Shown: piece by piece, positions 45,481 to 54,545 of the stretch
Layout: every line of letters begins with the position of its first letter
How positions within the stretch are numbered: the first letter of the stretch is position 1
NCBI GenBank assembly: GCA_021777105.1
Contig: JAIQZQ010000040.1
Coordinates: 1 to 62,208, forward strand
Source of the DNA: Candidatus Anammoxibacter sp.
Lineage (GTDB): Bacteria > Planctomycetota > Brocadiia > Brocadiales > Anammoxibacteraceae
Direction: 5' to 3'
DNA length: 62,208 nucleotides
Program-made: the position numbers and the translations under genes
Notes under the pieces: generated by a model
Database searches by the model: none
What the model saw: only the letters and a program-made list of their open reading frames with translations
What the model was told of the DNA's origin: nothing

Positions 45481-45690
45481 TCCTGGCTGGAGCAATCTTT
45501 TAGATTGCTCCAAAACGTTTAAAAACCACCTGCGTCCGATTATTTGGCTTGCGTTTCATGCCGGCTCAGACTTGTAGTCTGAACCGAAACGTTTCAAAAC
45601 CACTTACATCTTACTCTGTTCGCCGTGTTTTACGCGATCAAGAAACATGTGAAGCAGTCTGTAAGACTGCGCCGGCGAATATAATAATTG
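45481..45690. repeat. repeat family B, copy 3
   Basis: This holds the GAGCAATCTTTTAGATTGCT hairpin, AAAACGTTT, TCAGACT-TGT-AGTCTGA, AACCGAAACGTTTC, a GCGATCAAGAAACATGTG stretch and the GCAGTCTGTAAGACTGC hairpin, the most complete copy of family B. It begins the 990-bp gene-free gap from 45434 to 46426. Confidence 0.7.
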
Positions 45691-45726
45691 ACCTTTTAAC
45701 TTTCAACGCTGTTTTTACTCTGAATA

Positions 45727-45850
45727 AATGCCAAAAATCTTAGATTTTCCCCCTACGAGGATAATTCTCACTAGAGCAGACACGCGGCTCAGTGTTCATT
45801 TTACCGAAACTTTAGCTCACTTTAGGCGCTTATCCGGGTTATCCGGTTCA
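45727..45850. repeat. repeat C interrupted by repeat A
   Basis: The family C hairpin (CCAAAAATCTTAGATTTT) begins at about 45730; then 54 bp of family A sequence (ATAATTCTCACTAGAGCAG to GCTCAGTGTTCATTT); then family C resumes with GAAACTTTAGCTCACTTTAG. One repeat has therefore inserted into another. Confidence 0.65.
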
Positions 45851-46024
45851 GGCGCTACTATACCAAATCAAACCTTTTTGTAAACTCTAATTTTCCGTCA
45901 CATTGATAACATATCGCAATAAACATAGCTACATTTACTAATAAATAAAAAAACGTTGGCATTATACAATTGTCAACAAGGTTTGTCTGTGATATATATC
46001 ACAATTTCAAAAATATTTTTTCCC

Positions 46025-46155
46025 CTTTTGCCGGCTCAGACTTATAGTCTGAATCGAAACGTTTTATGAACCATTTGCGTCTTTAGGTTCTCTTTGCCTT
46101 TCGCGATCAAAGAACATGTGGAGCAGCCTAATAAGACTGCGCCAGCCACATTTGC
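46025..46155. repeat. repeat family B, copy 4
   Basis: TCAGACT-TAT-AGTCTGA, AATCGAAACGTTTTATGAAC, a GCGATCAAAGAACATGTG block and GAGCAGCCTAATAAGACTGC: same order as copy 3, without the first hairpin. A fragment of the family A tail (ATCACCCTCCCCTGACCC) lies further on, near 46329. Confidence 0.65.
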
Positions 46156-46426
46156 CAAGAAATTCAATTGACGGGCAAACGATAAAAAGCAATAATAATT
46201 GATTCATAATACCTAACCCGGATAAACCGGATAAGTAAAAAGTAAAAAGTTCGGAATTATTTTATTGAAAATATTCCGTCAAAAATTGTCACAATATAAC
46301 TCATAAGATCCTAAGTTGAGCGATTCTTATCACCCTCCCCTGACCCATCCAATCAAGGGTGGGAAAATAAACGGTATATATTTATTACGATACAGCCTAA
46401 CCCGGCGTTCAAATTCAGGAGTATAT

Positions 46427-47452
46427 ATGTTTTTAGCCCCTTTAAATTACAATAGATTTTTTCAGAAGGTATTTTCCGATGAAAAAATAGCAAAAAAGTT
46501 TCTGGAAGATTTTCTCGAAGTAGAGATTGAATCATTTGAATTTCTAAAAGAGAAGCATAAAATTACAGACGACTCGCAAATAGTGGAGTTTGATTTTCGA
46601 TGCAAGATTCATGGAAATTATGTGATCATAGACATGCAGCAATGGTATAAACCGGATATAACGCAACGATTTTATGTTTATCATGCTATAGGCACGGGCT
46701 TGCAACTTGAGAAATTGCCGACAAAGGGGATCATGGAGAGTGAAAAGCCAAAAAGGGTCAGGGAAATAAAAGATTATAGAAAGATACAACCTGTGCTCAC
46801 ATTGATCTGGATGGTGGATGACACATTAAGGTTTGAAGAAGATTATGTAGGGTTTACAATGACCCCGGAAACAGCGCTGGAGTTCATAAAAAATCATGAA
46901 TTATGGAGAAAGAAGGCAATAGAAGATTTGGTAAAAGAGAGGGAGAAAGCCCTTAAAATAATTGAGAACGACACGAGGGATTTAGATTTCCTCCCTAAAA
47001 ACCGCTTAATATTTATGTTTCAAAAAAACATAGTAAAAAACAGAAGAGTCGCCAAATATGAGAAATGGTTTGAATTTGCCGAAAAAACAAGGGATGAGAA
47101 CAATAGGGAAGAAGATTTTAACGAGTATTCTCACGACAAACTCTTTAGCGAAATGATAAGGAGATTAAGACAAGAAGAGTTAAGCGAAGATGATATCAAA
47201 TATATAAAGAGCGAGAAAAGCATCTGGGAAAAGGTAACTTTATATGAAAAGGGCAACTTTGATCTGGGGAAAAAGGAAGGAATAAAGGAAGGGGAAAAGA
47301 AGGGGATAAAGAAAGGGATAAAGGAAGGGGAAAAGAAGGGGATAAAGGAAGAAAAAGTTAAAATAGCAAAGAAAATGCTGTTAAAAGGAGTTGCAAAGGA
47401 TGATATAGAGGCTTTTACAGGTTTATCAAAAACTGAAATTAATACTTTATAA
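46427..47452 (+). CDS. Rpn-family nuclease / putative transposase
   Basis: A 341-residue relative of the Rpn/PD-(D/E)XK transposase-like family (first blocks FFQKVFSDEKIAKKFLEDFL; nuclease core VEFDFRCKIHGNYVIIDMQQ with the D...DxQ pattern). Near the C-terminus, a low-complexity run of KEGEKKGIKKGIKEG units is the usual hydrophilic repeat of this family. The ATG at 46427 has AGGAG at a good distance; the frame stays open upstream into repeat A sequence but is not used. It converges with the DUF1573 gene (16-bp gap). Confidence 0.83.
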   Translation: MFLAPLNYNRFFQKVFSDEKIAKKFLEDFLEVEIESFEFLKEKHKITDDSQIVEFDFRCKIHGNYVIIDMQQWYKPDITQRFYVYHAIGTGLQLEKLPTKGIMESEKPKRVREIKDYRKIQPVLTLIWMVDDTLRFEEDYVGFTMTPETALEFIKNHELWRKKAIEDLVKEREKALKIIENDTRDLDFLPKNRLIFMFQKNIVKNRRVAKYEKWFEFAEKTRDENNREEDFNEYSHDKLFSEMIRRLRQEELSEDDIKYIKSEKSIWEKVTLYEKGNFDLGKKEGIKEGEKKGIKKGIKEGEKKGIKEEKVKIAKKMLLKGVAKDDIEAFTGLSKTEINTL

Positions 47453-47468
47453 TTAAACAAATATGGAA

Positions 47469-48617
47469 CTATTTTTCAGCCGCCTTTTTCACCTTTTTAC
47501 TTGAGGCTTTATCTACTTTTTTAACCATGCCGATAACAGGCACATTAATTTGCGACTGTTTCTTGCTGTTTGTAAAAATCCTGAGTTCGCCTTTAATTTT
47601 GCCTTCAGGCGCGTTCTTTTTTAACGAAACCAGAATTTTGCTGGTTTTCTTTCTGTTTTTAGACTCAGTCATTTCAGCTTCAACAAATTCCGGGGTAACC
47701 TCAAGACGCTCTATCTTTACATCTTTATTATAAGCGGTGACAAAAACGGGGTAAGCTATTTCCCGGCCTTTATCAACTATGCCATATGATATCTTTGGAG
47801 GATAGACGGCAAAATCGCCAATAACCTCGCCGTAAAACGGAACCGTAATTTTCTCCTGATTTTTGCTGTTTGTAAAAATAAAGAGATTGCCGTTTACCCT
47901 GCCGTAATCGGTATCCTTTTTTAAGGCCACGGTCACAATATATTCATCTTTTGTTTTGTTATCCTTATTTTTCTTAAAATTGACCTCCACATTCTTGTTG
48001 GTCGACTCTATTTTCTTTATTTTGAGTTTCAGGTCGGTCAATGACTTAACGGACAAATTAATTGTTGAGCCTAAACCTTTTACAACTTTTGAAATATTTA
48101 CTCGTTTAGGCTGCACAGCCACTTCTTCAATAACAACACCAGTTAATTTCAGCACATGTTTTGGCGTGTCCGGATCGTTTGAATAGACGGTGACGTTTTT
48201 ACTCACTTTTCCGTTATACGACTGCGTATTAAAAGTGACTTTAAGCTCTCCGAATTTGCCTGGTTCAATATTTTTTGAGCTAATTACCGCGGCAGTGCAT
48301 CCGCATGAGGAGCGGACTTTATCAATCTTTAGCTCGCTTTTGCCCTTGTTTTCAAACTTGTAAACATGCACAACCTTGTTTCCGCGAAAAATCTCGCCAA
48401 AATCATGCTCAGGGTTAATAAAGGATATGTCAGGCTGCGCCGCAGTTTCAGATTCTGTTTTTATTGCTTCGCTATTATCAGAGCCCGGTTTCGGCTCATT
48501 TGTCTCTGAGTTTGAAGCGGCAATGGATACTTTGTGACAATTAAATAATAATCCCGCGCCGAAAACAGCGCAAATAATGAGTATAAGACAAATTTTTCCG
48601 AGCAAAAATCTTTTCAT
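47469..48617 (-). CDS. DUF1573 periplasmic protein
   Basis: A 382-residue exported protein. A signal/anchor (ICLILIICAVFGAGLLFNC) is followed by an acidic linker and then the DUF1573 domain (PDISFINPEHDFGEIFRGNK; KVRSSCGCTAAVISSK), an Ig-like ASPM/SPD-2/Hydin fold. Two more beta-sandwich-like stretches extend to a Lys-rich C-terminus. The function of DUF1573 is not known. An N-terminal cysteine (FNC) might be a lipobox. The start ATG at 48617 follows AGAGGTG. Confidence 0.85.
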   Translation of the reverse strand: MKRFLLGKICLILIICAVFGAGLLFNCHKVSIAASNSETNEPKPGSDNSEAIKTESETAAQPDISFINPEHDFGEIFRGNKVVHVYKFENKGKSELKIDKVRSSCGCTAAVISSKNIEPGKFGELKVTFNTQSYNGKVSKNVTVYSNDPDTPKHVLKLTGVVIEEVAVQPKRVNISKVVKGLGSTINLSVKSLTDLKLKIKKIESTNKNVEVNFKKNKDNKTKDEYIVTVALKKDTDYGRVNGNLFIFTNSKNQEKITVPFYGEVIGDFAVYPPKISYGIVDKGREIAYPVFVTAYNKDVKIERLEVTPEFVEAEMTESKNRKKTSKILVSLKKNAPEGKIKGELRIFTNSKKQSQINVPVIGMVKKVDKASSKKVKKAAEK

Positions 48618-49231
48618 GGTCACCTCTTATTAAAATCCCGCAATTTCAAAAAAAACAAATTCACAACAAAGCTGTAACTATATACACCACAACCAGTTAC
48701 AAGCACACACAAATATAAAGAGAAGTGAAACACTCTAAGTTTGTGACTAAAACAGGACTGTTTTTGTTAAAATTGCAACGTTTAGAAAAAATGCTATTTT
48801 TCCCCCAAAAAAGGGCAAAGACACATATGCCTTGACGGCGATACCATACTATATAAAGTCAAATTTTTCAAATTTTATCAAAATATGTGATTTAAAACAA
48901 ACAAAATTTATCGGTCATGACACGGCAACAAGGCATCTATAAAAATTTCAATAAAAAAAGCGGAAATTAAAGTTAAACCTTCAAATTTTTTGTAAATCCA
49001 AGATGTTGTTGACATTGAAACCTAAATTAAGTAAAATGACCGAACTTTTGACTCAGAGAACCATAAATGTTTTAACTAACTATAGAAGACAAAGAAACTT
49101 AAGACTGCCTTTGCCTAAAATTATTTCTACTTATAAACATAGAAACATTTAGTTTTTTGTAATACAATACCATAAAAATACAACCTTAATAATAAACGTC
49201 AAATCCTCAAATTATTTTAATCTGGGAAAAA
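48618..49231. other. intergenic, nothing recognised
   Basis: A 614-bp AT-rich gap between divergent genes. I see no repeat of families A-C and no open frame. It must hold promoters for the DUF1573 gene and the ParA operon. Confidence 0.4.
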
Positions 49232-50470
49232 ATGGCAAAAAGCAAACAAAGCAAAAATCGTTTTGAAATAACCGCAAGCAACGTTAAGAAAAACGTTAAA
49301 AACCTGGAAAAAGTAACTGAAATAGAAAAACCGGGCAAAAAAGAAGCTAAAGACTCGAAAATTTTAAAGGATTTCTCTAAACAGGCTCCAAGCTCTAAAA
49401 AGACGCCGCAATCAGGAAAAAAGACGCAGGAGATAAAGGGCGGTTTTGAAAATGAATATAAAAAACTAAAAATCCAGCTTGAATCAACCAGACATGAAAA
49501 TTCGGAACTGCTTGCAGATCTGGAACAGGTGCGCATGGAAAGCAGAAATTTGCGCTCAAAATTAATTGGACTTGGGGTTGATATCAGCTCATTAAGGGCG
49601 GACGAGATTGAAGACGACAGCCCTGAAGAGAGTGAAACAAAAGAAAATATCAGACTGCTGGAGTGGAGGCTAAAGACTCTATATACAGACTTAAAAGGCA
49701 AAGAGACTCGAAAACAACTTTTCCTGCATTATAAAGGCGGCACAGGCAAAACCTGTATCTCCGTCTCATACGCGTATAAGCTTGCCGATTTAGGTTTTAA
49801 AGTCCTGATGGTGGATATTGACCCATTGGGTCACCTAACGGAAATTTTTAAAGTTGAAAACGTTGATTTAAAAGAGTCGCTTTACGATGTTTTAATACAC
49901 GGCAAGGATATAACCAACGCTATTTGGAACACCAGAGTTCCAAATTTGCATATTGTTCCGTCCAACCTTAGCTTATCGGCAATAGAATTGCCTTTATCGT
50001 CAATGCCGATGCCGGGCGAACGATTACGAATGGCTTTGGCCAGGATTGAGGAAAATTATGATTTTATAATTATAGACAGCGCGCCAAATGTTGGCTTTTT
50101 ATCGCTGAACGCGATATTGGCGTCAAAAGACCTGTTTATACCGGTATTGGCGGATTATTTGTCATACCACGGTCTTAAAGTCTTGTTTGAGGTGATATCT
50201 TCAATTGAAAAAGATTTCTCATTTGCTTTTGACAATATAAGCGTATTTTTGAATAGATTCAACGAGTTTAATGATGTTTGCTTTACAACAAAACGCGCGT
50301 TGGAGACGCACTATTCAGACTTTTTATTAAAAACTGTTATACGAGAATCTCAGGATATAGCAAGCGCTATGAGTTTGGGTCAACCAATCTTTGAAGTAAG
50401 TAAAACCTCTAGAGGCGTAGAAGATTTACTTAAATTTATATTTGAAGTCCTTTTTTATATTGGAGGCTGA
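49232..50470 (+). CDS. ParA/MinD-like ATPase with N-terminal coiled coil
   Basis: A 412-residue protein. Residues 1-75 are Lys/Ser-rich and probably disordered (DNA- or membrane-binding?), about 76-115 form a coiled coil, and 160-412 form a ParA/MinD ATPase. The deviant Walker A is KGGTGKT with signature Lys at 168; switch I is VDIDPLGHLT (ParA usually has DPQGN here); Walker B-like IIIDSAPNVGF follows. No ParB or parS-like array is seen nearby. It is the first gene of a two-gene operon; the second (50473) is a coiled-coil protein. It may position a cell structure rather than a chromosome. Confidence 0.87.
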   Translation: MAKSKQSKNRFEITASNVKKNVKNLEKVTEIEKPGKKEAKDSKILKDFSKQAPSSKKTPQSGKKTQEIKGGFENEYKKLKIQLESTRHENSELLADLEQVRMESRNLRSKLIGLGVDISSLRADEIEDDSPEESETKENIRLLEWRLKTLYTDLKGKETRKQLFLHYKGGTGKTCISVSYAYKLADLGFKVLMVDIDPLGHLTEIFKVENVDLKESLYDVLIHGKDITNAIWNTRVPNLHIVPSNLSLSAIELPLSSMPMPGERLRMALARIEENYDFIIIDSAPNVGFLSLNAILASKDLFIPVLADYLSYHGLKVLFEVISSIEKDFSFAFDNISVFLNRFNEFNDVCFTTKRALETHYSDFLLKTVIRESQDIASAMSLGQPIFEVSKTSRGVEDLLKFIFEVLFYIGG

Positions 50471-50472
50471 AA

Positions 50473-50973
50473 ATGGTAAACCGTTATAATGAAATTGCCG
50501 AAAAAATGCCATGGATTAAGAAAAAAGACAATCCAAGAAAGCCATGGGATAGCTCATCAACACCAACTGCGTCAGCGCTTTCACAGGATGACGAAGGAAA
50601 GCCAAGCAACGCAACAAACGCAAACACAGGCTCAGGCATAACCGCCAGCAAAGAAGATGTAATTAACAAAATACGAAATATTCAGGGAAAAGTTAACTCT
50701 TTAACTGAAGACAACGAAAAATTGGCAAAGGAAATATCTGAGACAAAAGAAGAGCTTACCAACAGGGACACTTTAATTGGTGAAAAAGACAACAATATAT
50801 CTGAATTGAAAGATCAAATTGACGGCCTGGAAAAAGAAAAAACTTCATGGGAAGAAAAAATAAATGATCTTTCAAAAGCTTTAAAAACAGCCACATCTGA
50901 AAAAGCTTATCTTGAACAGGAATTGGCCGCGGCTGATAAGGCATTAAGCGAAATCAACAACCTATTAAATTAA
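50473..50973 (+). CDS. coiled-coil partner of ParA-like ATPase
   Basis: A 166-residue protein. Residues 1-60 are polar and probably disordered with a basic patch (MPWIKKKDNPRKPWD); 62-163 form one long coiled coil (INKIRNIQGKVNSLTEDNEK and so on) rich in Glu and Lys. It starts 2 bp after the ParA stop (TGA AA ATG), so it is translationally coupled and probably an adaptor or ATPase regulator, comparable in layout to McdB or to other ParA partners. I do not recognise a named family. Confidence 0.8.
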   Translation: MVNRYNEIAEKMPWIKKKDNPRKPWDSSSTPTASALSQDDEGKPSNATNANTGSGITASKEDVINKIRNIQGKVNSLTEDNEKLAKEISETKEELTNRDTLIGEKDNNISELKDQIDGLEKEKTSWEEKINDLSKALKTATSEKAYLEQELAAADKALSEINNLLN

Positions 50974-51042
50974 TACATTAAATTATTATCTCATTAACTG
51001 TTGCGGGCGCGTTTTTTGCATTTCAAACCGGCAATGTCTTTT

Positions 51043-52701
51043 TCAGTTTTGTGAGATAATGGGAATTTGATCTTTTTGCCTTATCTTTCTGTGATATGTG
51101 ATCGCAAAACGATGAGCTTCGTCGCGTATACGCTGAATAAACAGCAATTCCTGCGACTCAGATTGAAGGTCAATTGTTTTTGACTTGCCGGGCGCAAAAA
51201 CATGATCAATTGTATTTTTCTGTTTTTTGCCTTTAGCGATACTCAACAAATCAACAGAGTCAATATTTAATTCATCAAAAACCTGCGAAGCAACAGCCAA
51301 ATGCCCTTTCCCGCCATCAATAAGGGTTAGGTCCGGCAAGCTGTTTTCTTTTATTCCTCTGGAATACCGTCTAGTCAGAATCTCGCGCATCATTGCAAAA
51401 TCACCGGTTAAAGCAACATCCTTAATCTTAAACCGTCTATACCCGGCCTTGTACGGAGCGCCGTCTTTAAAAACCACCATAGCCCCCACAGCGTATTCTC
51501 CGCTTATGTTTGAAACATCAAAACATTCGATAGAGCCGGGTAATCTCTTTAACTCAAACGTTTTCTGTAGCATGCCTAATATTTTGTTTGAATCATTTTC
51601 TCCCTGATCGTGGCCGGTTTTTAAACAATTTTCCGCGTTTTTCTGCGCCATTTGCAATAATTTCAGTTTCTCCCCGCGTTTAGGTATTATTAACTCAACC
51701 TTTTGCCCTTTCATCTCAGTTAACAACTCTTCAAGAACATCTTTATCCTCAGTGTCAACCGGTATTATTATCTCCTTTGGGATAAAGTTGTTGTTGCCGT
51801 AAAACTGATTTAGAAATGAACAAAACGCGTCTTCTGCATTGTTGTACTTTATAGAAAAACTGTAGGTAGAGACGTCGGTCAGATTACCGGAGCGTATAAA
51901 CATTGCCTGAACAAATATCTGCTTGCCCGAGGCAATATAGCCAAACACGTCCCTATCAACAAATTTCATAGAGTGTATCTTTTGCCCCTCTATAGTCTTT
52001 TCTATAGCGGTTATTCTGTCCCTTACCCTTGCGGCGTCTTCATACCGCATTGCTTCGGAGGCTTCAGCCATTTGCTCTTTCAGCCGTTTTATCAACTCGT
52101 CGTTTTTGCCTTTAAGCACAAGGATTATTTGGTCGATAAGCTCCCTGTAAACCTCCTCATTAACCATATTGCAACATGGGGCAATACATTTGCCCAGCTG
52201 ATAATACAAACACGGCCTTTTCCTGTTCTTAAAAACATTGTCGGAACATTTTCTAACCGCAAATATCTCATTAATATACCGCAACGTCTCCCTAACCGCT
52301 TTTGTTGAAGAGTAAGGCCCAAAATAGAGCGATCCGTCTTTGTCAATGCGCCTTACAATTTTAAGAATTGGAAATTTCTTGTTTAGCTCTATTTTAATGC
52401 TGACAAATGTTTTATCATCTCTCAGATTTATGTTAAAACGTGGCTTGAACTGTTTAATGAGGTTGTTTTCAAGTATAAGGGCCTCTTTCTCAGTGTCGGT
52501 AACTATATAATCAACATCAGTAATGCGCTTAACCATAAATTGGCAGTATAAACGCTCATCCGAGTTAGACTGAAAATAGCTCCTGACCCTGTTAAGCAAA
52601 TTCTTTGCTTTTCCCACATAAATCACCTCGTTTTTAACATCCTTCATCAGGTAAACGCCGGGTGTGCGAGGCAGTGATTTTACTTTGTTTAATAGTTGCA
52701 T
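51043..52701 (-). CDS. uvrC: UvrC, excinuclease subunit C
   Basis: A 552-residue nucleotide-excision-repair nuclease. The GIY-YIG domain starts at residue 8 (LPRTPGVYLMKD, then VIYVGKAKNLLNRVRSYFQ). A UVR motif is near residues 195-225, then the RNase H-like C-terminal nuclease (IECFDVSNISGEYAVGAMVV; LPDLTLIDGGKGHL). It nicks DNA either side of a lesion with UvrB. The ATG at 52701 matches the usual N-terminus; an in-frame extension to 52851 is not conserved in character. It is shorter than E. coli UvrC, lacking the last part of the helix-hairpin-helix region: it ends soon after RITYHRK-like AITYHRKIRQ. Confidence 0.95.
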   Translation of the reverse strand: MQLLNKVKSLPRTPGVYLMKDVKNEVIYVGKAKNLLNRVRSYFQSNSDERLYCQFMVKRITDVDYIVTDTEKEALILENNLIKQFKPRFNINLRDDKTFVSIKIELNKKFPILKIVRRIDKDGSLYFGPYSSTKAVRETLRYINEIFAVRKCSDNVFKNRKRPCLYYQLGKCIAPCCNMVNEEVYRELIDQIILVLKGKNDELIKRLKEQMAEASEAMRYEDAARVRDRITAIEKTIEGQKIHSMKFVDRDVFGYIASGKQIFVQAMFIRSGNLTDVSTYSFSIKYNNAEDAFCSFLNQFYGNNNFIPKEIIIPVDTEDKDVLEELLTEMKGQKVELIIPKRGEKLKLLQMAQKNAENCLKTGHDQGENDSNKILGMLQKTFELKRLPGSIECFDVSNISGEYAVGAMVVFKDGAPYKAGYRRFKIKDVALTGDFAMMREILTRRYSRGIKENSLPDLTLIDGGKGHLAVASQVFDELNIDSVDLLSIAKGKKQKNTIDHVFAPGKSKTIDLQSESQELLFIQRIRDEAHRFAITYHRKIRQKDQIPIISQN

Positions 52702-52993
52702 GGTTTTAATTAATGGCGCGAAAAGAAATAACTTGGGCTTTTTGCCTTTAGAGATGTTGGTTAAATTTGCGCAAACTAATTGAGAGGAACCGAATGCGCA
52801 GCTTAGGCTACGTTGAGGGCCGGTGATCGAATATTGAGTAAAATCGCCCAAGATGAAAGTAAAAAGTCTATGTTGCTTCTTTTAGGGCTCTATGGCCGGC
52901 ATTTTATTTTTGAGACAAACATATGGAGAGATTCCGTCAAAAAGCGCGCGCTGTAAAACAATATTACAAAACCAGGAAACGCGCCTTTGCCTA

Positions 52994-54514
52994 TTACAGA
53001 GCCGGCGCTCCCTCGTTTATCGCCTTGGTTACACTTTTAGTTTTTTCCAGGAGCAATTTTTGTGACTTGGCTTCCAAATTTAGCCGCAGAATGGGCTCGG
53101 TATTGGACTTCCTAACATTAAACCACCAGTCATTGTATTCTACCGTAATACCGTCAAGGTAATCTATTTTGCCGTCTGAAAAGATGGATGCCAACTGTTC
53201 AATCCTTGCGTCTTTATTATCGACTTCAAAATTTATTTCGCCGGTAGCATGATACCTCTTAAACGGCTCTACGATCTTTGAAAGCGGAATATTCTTTTTG
53301 CTGATAATATTTATAATCTGTATTAAGGTGATAATGCCCGAGTCAGCGTAGAAATTGTCGCGGTAGTAATAGTGCCCTGACAATTCTCCGGCAAAAACAG
53401 CCTCCTTTTCCCGCATCGTGGCCTTGATGTGGGAATGCCCCACTCTTTCCCTGACCGGAGTGCCGCCCGCGCTTTTTATCTCATCATGAGTAGCCTTGCT
53501 GGAGCGTAAATCATAGATTATTGTTTCGCCTTTCTTCTTCATTAAAAACTCTTTGGCAATAATTGTGGTAATCATATCTCCCCCAACAATACCGCCTTTC
53601 TCATCAACAAAGACGCATCTGTCGGCGTCGCCGTCAAACGCCACTCCAAAATTGGCCTTTGTTTCCACGACTTTTTTTTGCAGATCAACAAGATTTTTTT
53701 GAAGAAGCGGATTCGGCTCGTGATTTGGGAAATTACCGTCCAGCTTGAAATACATTGGGACAATCTCGCAAACGTTTTTATCAAACACTATCGGCACAAT
53801 CTTGCCGGCCATCCCATTGCCGGCATCCACCACAATCCTAAGCGGACGCAACCTTTTTGAGAGAAAATTCAGAGCAAACTTTCTATAATCAATAAATATT
53901 TCCTTTTCAATCGTTGAGCCGGGTTTAGCCGAGGTTTGAATAACAGGGGTTTTAACAAGCCGCGCAATAGCCTCCAAACCGGTGTCTGAACTTATTGGAA
54001 TTACTTTTTCACGGCAGAGCTTAAAACCATTATATTTTGCGGGATTGTGGGAAGCGGTTATCATAACGCCGGCGTCAAATTTATAGTTGCCCACCGCAAA
54101 ATATACGCCGTCAGTAGAAACAACTCCTATATTTATAACGTCAAGCCCCATTGAAGTGATGCCTTCAATAAGAGAATTTCTAAGGGATAAAGATGACGAC
54201 CGCATATCCCTGCCGACAACAATATTCCTGGCCGCGGAATTTTCATCTTTTATAAACTTGCCGAATGATTCCCCTATCTTTTGAGCCGCGTGCTCGTTAA
54301 GTTCGCTTGGAAACAGGCCGCGAATATCGTAGCTCTTGAAAATGCCTGAGTTAATATTAACAACGGGTTCATCTATAACTTTATCCGCGTTCTCCCGGTA
54401 TCCGCAAACCATGCATTTAGGGTAGTTAACCCTCTGCCTACCTTTGCAAACAGCCTGGCTTAATTTATACTTTGTGCCCGGGCACCGGCGCTCCAATGAA
54501 GAGTCGTTTTCCAA
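52994..54514 (-). CDS. phosphomannomutase/phosphoglucomutase with zinc N-terminus
   Basis: A 506-residue alpha-D-phosphohexomutase (ManB/AlgC type). It interconverts hexose 6- and 1-phosphates for nucleotide-sugar synthesis. Motifs: FKSYDIRGLFP near residue 59, the phospho-Ser loop TASHNP, the metal loop FDGDADRCVFVD, the sugar loop GELSGHYYYRD and the phosphate loop RKSNTEPILRL. An N-terminal 50-residue extension has four Cys (at about 11, 23, 34 and 37), like a zinc ribbon and not part of standard members. The TTG start at 54514 is preceded by TAAAGGC. It lies 31 bp after the UDP-glucuronate decarboxylase-like gene, so both probably make surface sugars. Confidence 0.92.
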   Translation of the reverse strand: MENDSSLERRCPGTKYKLSQAVCKGRQRVNYPKCMVCGYRENADKVIDEPVVNINSGIFKSYDIRGLFPSELNEHAAQKIGESFGKFIKDENSAARNIVVGRDMRSSSLSLRNSLIEGITSMGLDVINIGVVSTDGVYFAVGNYKFDAGVMITASHNPAKYNGFKLCREKVIPISSDTGLEAIARLVKTPVIQTSAKPGSTIEKEIFIDYRKFALNFLSKRLRPLRIVVDAGNGMAGKIVPIVFDKNVCEIVPMYFKLDGNFPNHEPNPLLQKNLVDLQKKVVETKANFGVAFDGDADRCVFVDEKGGIVGGDMITTIIAKEFLMKKKGETIIYDLRSSKATHDEIKSAGGTPVRERVGHSHIKATMREKEAVFAGELSGHYYYRDNFYADSGIITLIQIINIISKKNIPLSKIVEPFKRYHATGEINFEVDNKDARIEQLASIFSDGKIDYLDGITVEYNDWWFNVRKSNTEPILRLNLEAKSQKLLLEKTKSVTKAINEGAPAL

Positions 54515-54545
54515 ATTTTTAGCCTTTAATTATTAACAGGGAAAT

